From contig NZ_JAJJJF010000002.1 in assembly GCF_022458745.1 (NCBI RefSeq), positions 514,613 through 578,612 on the forward strand: a DNA stretch of 64,000 nt. The letters are read 5' to 3'. This document shows, piece by piece, positions 62,244 through 64,000 of this stretch. Source of the DNA: Bacillus piscicola. GTDB lineage: Bacteria > Bacillota > Bacilli > Bacillales > Marinococcaceae. The number at the start of each line of letters is the position of its first letter. Position 1 is the first letter of the stretch. Position numbers and translations under genes: made by a program. Below the pieces are notes generated by a model. It was not told where the DNA came from, searched no databases, and worked only from the letters and a program-made list of their open reading frames with translations.

Positions 62244-63197
62244 TCATGAACGCTTCGTATCGAACGGACGAATCTGCGCTTCAATATAGTCACGTTTTGG
62301 CTCTAGGAATGGTGGAAGTGCAAGACTTTCCCCTAACGTTTCATAAGGTTCATCATCCATGAAACCTGGACCATCTGTTGAAAGCTCGATAAGAATGTCA
62401 CCGACACGGGTATAGAGGGCCTCGAAATAAAAGCGATCCACATTACCGGAATGTCCCATCCCGATTTCGTCGTACTTCGCTTCCCACTGTTTGAGTGTTT
62501 CGTGATCTTTCACCCTAAACGATACATGGTGAACCTGTCCGTACCCCTGACGACTTGGCGTTGTTTCATCCTTTCTCACAATGACCTGTCCACCGTTACC
62601 GCCTTCGCCTACATCAAAGAGTGTCACGTTTTCTTCTTCTACTATTGGTTTCATATCATAAACGTCAGAGAGCACCTTTTTGAAAGCATCGAAATAGCTT
62701 ACTGTGATTTCAATCGGTCCTAAGCCATAAATCGCTTTTTCTTCCGGTACCGGGCCATTCTTCCAAGGAATACCTGGTGCCACGCCTTCATTGTTTTCGT
62801 CAGAGAACAGTTGATACTTCTGACCATCCGCTTCTTCAAATGGCAGCACTTTTTTACCGAAAAGCTCTTGAATGCCCTCATGTTTCACATCAAACTCTTT
62901 GAATCGTTCCATGTAATATTCAAGTGCTGCATCGTCCGGCACTCTCAGCCCTGTTCTCGAAATCGAGTTCGTTCCCGGTGTTCCTTTTATGATGTTCGGA
63001 AAGTCGAAGAATGTCATGTCTGTCCCCGGTGAACCAACGTCATCCGCGAAAAATGTGTGATAGGTGTGGATATCATCTTGGTTTACCGTTTTCTTTACTA
63101 ACCGCATTCCGAGTACCTCTGTGAAAAACTCATAGTTTCTCATGGCATTATCCGTCATAGCCGTAACATGGTGAATTCCCAATAGTCCGTCTGTCAT
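62244..63197 (-). CDS. Ring-cleaving dioxygenase (MhqO/MhqE-like), first copy
   Basis: A 317-residue relative of the next gene. GIHHVTAMTD, VHHVSFRV and DILIELSTDGPGF hold the His, His and Glu ligands. The DGPGF tail is shared with the second copy. It is the first gene of the operon: 23 bp lie between the two dioxygenases. An MhqR-like half-palindrome is about 95 bp upstream. Confidence 0.88.
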   Translation of the reverse strand: MTDGLLGIHHVTAMTDNAMRNYEFFTEVLGMRLVKKTVNQDDIHTYHTFFADDVGSPGTDMTFFDFPNIIKGTPGTNSISRTGLRVPDDAALEYYMERFKEFDVKHEGIQELFGKKVLPFEEADGQKYQLFSDENNEGVAPGIPWKNGPVPEEKAIYGLGPIEITVSYFDAFKKVLSDVYDMKPIVEEENVTLFDVGEGGNGGQVIVRKDETTPSRQGYGQVHHVSFRVKDHETLKQWEAKYDEIGMGHSGNVDRFYFEALYTRVGDILIELSTDGPGFMDDEPYETLGESLALPPFLEPKRDYIEAQIRPFDTKRS

Positions 63198-63291
63198 ATA
63201 ATAAAACTCCCTTGTATTTGTTTTTAGCGTTCCTATCCTACAAAGACGATGCCATTAGACATGTCTGTTTCGCATTTAATACTGATTCATA

Positions 63292-63309
63292 TATTATGAA
63301 TTCGAGATA
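63292..63309. promoter_or_regulatory. MhqR-like operator of the dioxygenase operon
   Basis: TATTATGAA-TTCGAGATA keeps the right half of the MhqR palindrome (TTCGAGATA) and a weak left half. Confidence 0.6.
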
Positions 63310-63324
63310 TTTACTTAAAAAAAA

Positions 63325-63780
63325 CTACATGTTTTGAGCATGATAGCCTAATTTTTTTAACTGGTCAATTAAATCTTCTTTTTCTTTTATCCCCAGCCCA
63401 CTAAAAATTTCTTTTAGCGCATTTCTATGCTTCGGAAAGACTTGATCCATCAGTTCTGTTCCCTCAGCTGTGATGGCCGCGTGTGTGACACGGCGATCTT
63501 TCGGACAAGGCTTTCGTTTTATTAAATTTTTCTTCTCTAATTTATCTACGACATAGGTGATACTGCTGCTTGCAATCAATATTTTTTCACCAATTTTTTG
63601 TATCGGCTGATCGCCTTTACTATAGATTAATTCTAAAACAGCAAATTCCGTTGGGTTTAATCCTAAATGTTTAATGTCTTCTTCGGCACGGGATTTAATT
63701 GATTGTAAGGCTCGAGTTAAAACGACAAATGCCTTCAATGACAAATACTCTTCGTATGATTCTTGATTTTTGTTAGTCAT
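63325..63780 (-). CDS. mhqR: MarR-family regulator MhqR
   Basis: A 151-residue winged-helix repressor (LNPTEFAVLELIYSKGDQPIQKIGEKIL, TYVVDKLEKKNLIKRK, CPKDRRV). In Bacillus, MhqR represses dioxygenase and hydrolase genes until quinones inactivate it. ATG at 63780 has AAAAAGGAGAAAG upstream. A perfect operator precedes it and a half operator follows it toward the dioxygenase operon. It resembles the regulator at 48560. Confidence 0.92.
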   Translation of the reverse strand: MTNKNQESYEEYLSLKAFVVLTRALQSIKSRAEEDIKHLGLNPTEFAVLELIYSKGDQPIQKIGEKILIASSSITYVVDKLEKKNLIKRKPCPKDRRVTHAAITAEGTELMDQVFPKHRNALKEIFSGLGIKEKEDLIDQLKKLGYHAQNM

Positions 63781-63794
63781 CGCTTTCTCCTTTT

Positions 63795-63812
63795 TATCTC
63801 GAATTCGAGATA
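63795..63812. promoter_or_regulatory. MhqR operator (perfect palindrome)
   Basis: TATCTCGAATTCGAGATA, 15 bp before the mhqR start, is a perfect 18-bp inverted repeat and matches the MhqR box known from B. subtilis (TATCTCGAA-TTCGAGATA). Confidence 0.85.
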
Positions 63813-63946
63813 ATCCAATTATATGACATAGGGGTAAACATGTCAACTCGTTGCGCCGTGTAGTATGCGTCAAGTTTTTCTCTAAATGGTTATGAGAACA
63901 ATACTTTCAACACTTTGTTTTTACACATTTACAACCAACTTCCAAT

Positions 63947-64000
63947 CGCTCTGGGCGGACGCTTTCCGCGGGCAACGCTTCAGCTTCCTCGTGAGCAAAA
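63947..64000 (+). repeat. GC-rich Bacillaceae intergenic repeat, copy 4 (cut by window edge)
   Basis: TGGGCGGACGCTTTCCGCGG, then GCAACGCTTCAGCTTCCTC, matches the start of the other copies with some divergence. It runs out of the window. Confidence 0.7.

Overview
The window looks like chromosome from a low-to-mid GC Bacillota, most likely a halophilic or alkaliphilic Bacillaceae. The reasons are strong GGAGG-type ribosome sites with frequent GTG and TTG starts, a SAM-I (S-box) leader, flotillin FloT, ResA/CcdA, MhqR/MhqD-type quinone genes, acidic secreted proteins, and a GC-rich intergenic repeat of a kind seen in Bacillaceae. No rRNA, tRNA, phage block or complete insertion sequence was found.

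Layout. 0-7 kb: coiled-coil protein, CorA-type metal transporter, SEC-C protein, flotillin and Est30-like carboxylesterase. 7.3-11.9 kb: a SAM-I riboswitch upstream of a plus-strand cassette (double AhpD-like protein, LLM-class flavin monooxygenase, sodium:solute symporter, 32-residue accessory peptide). 11.9-22 kb: mixed housekeeping and stress genes, with a 1.3-kb cluster of decayed genes (ArsR-type regulator, tyrosine recombinase, methyltransferase, coiled-coil protein). 22-32.6 kb: a copper island (two-component system, two multicopper oxidases, CopB ATPase with a His-rich N-terminus, SHOCT protein, Cys-rich bundle remnant, CcdA and ResA-like proteins). 33-41 kb: SLH/YcdB-like secreted protein, DUF302 protein, Cys-rich small protein, an atypical ATP sulfurylase-like protein, a second coiled-coil protein and a TetR regulator. 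41-47 kb: an acyl-CoA ligase/SDR/thiolase/DUF35 operon under a doubled operator, then an acyl-CoA-dehydrogenase-like monooxygenase. 47-49 kb: a WrbA/MarR module with a decayed MhqD-like gene. 49.7-54.7 kb: a five-gene nickel/peptide-type ABC importer. 55-64 kb: macrodomain protein, short UvrA, CadD-like transporter and an mhq-type electrophile operon (two ring-cleaving dioxygenases, MhqD hydrolase, YceI) with its MhqR regulator.

The most striking signal is not a gene. At least 66 copies of a 52-bp unit lie in eight intergenic arrays (about 5% of the window). The period is kept almost to the base; in one array the orientation flips, and two arrays share a four-unit higher-order block. A ninth array at 45.63-45.91 kb has a different sequence, a hairpin repeat, but the same 52-bp period. 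Fifty-two bp is five turns of B-DNA, so helical phasing or a bound protein is a reasonable hypothesis. I do not recognise a described element with these properties.

Genes that appear to work together: the SAM-controlled cassette may scavenge organosulfur compounds; the copper genes form one detoxification island; and the two MarR modules at 48 and 63 kb have near-identical 18-bp operators and probably answer to quinone-like electrophiles.
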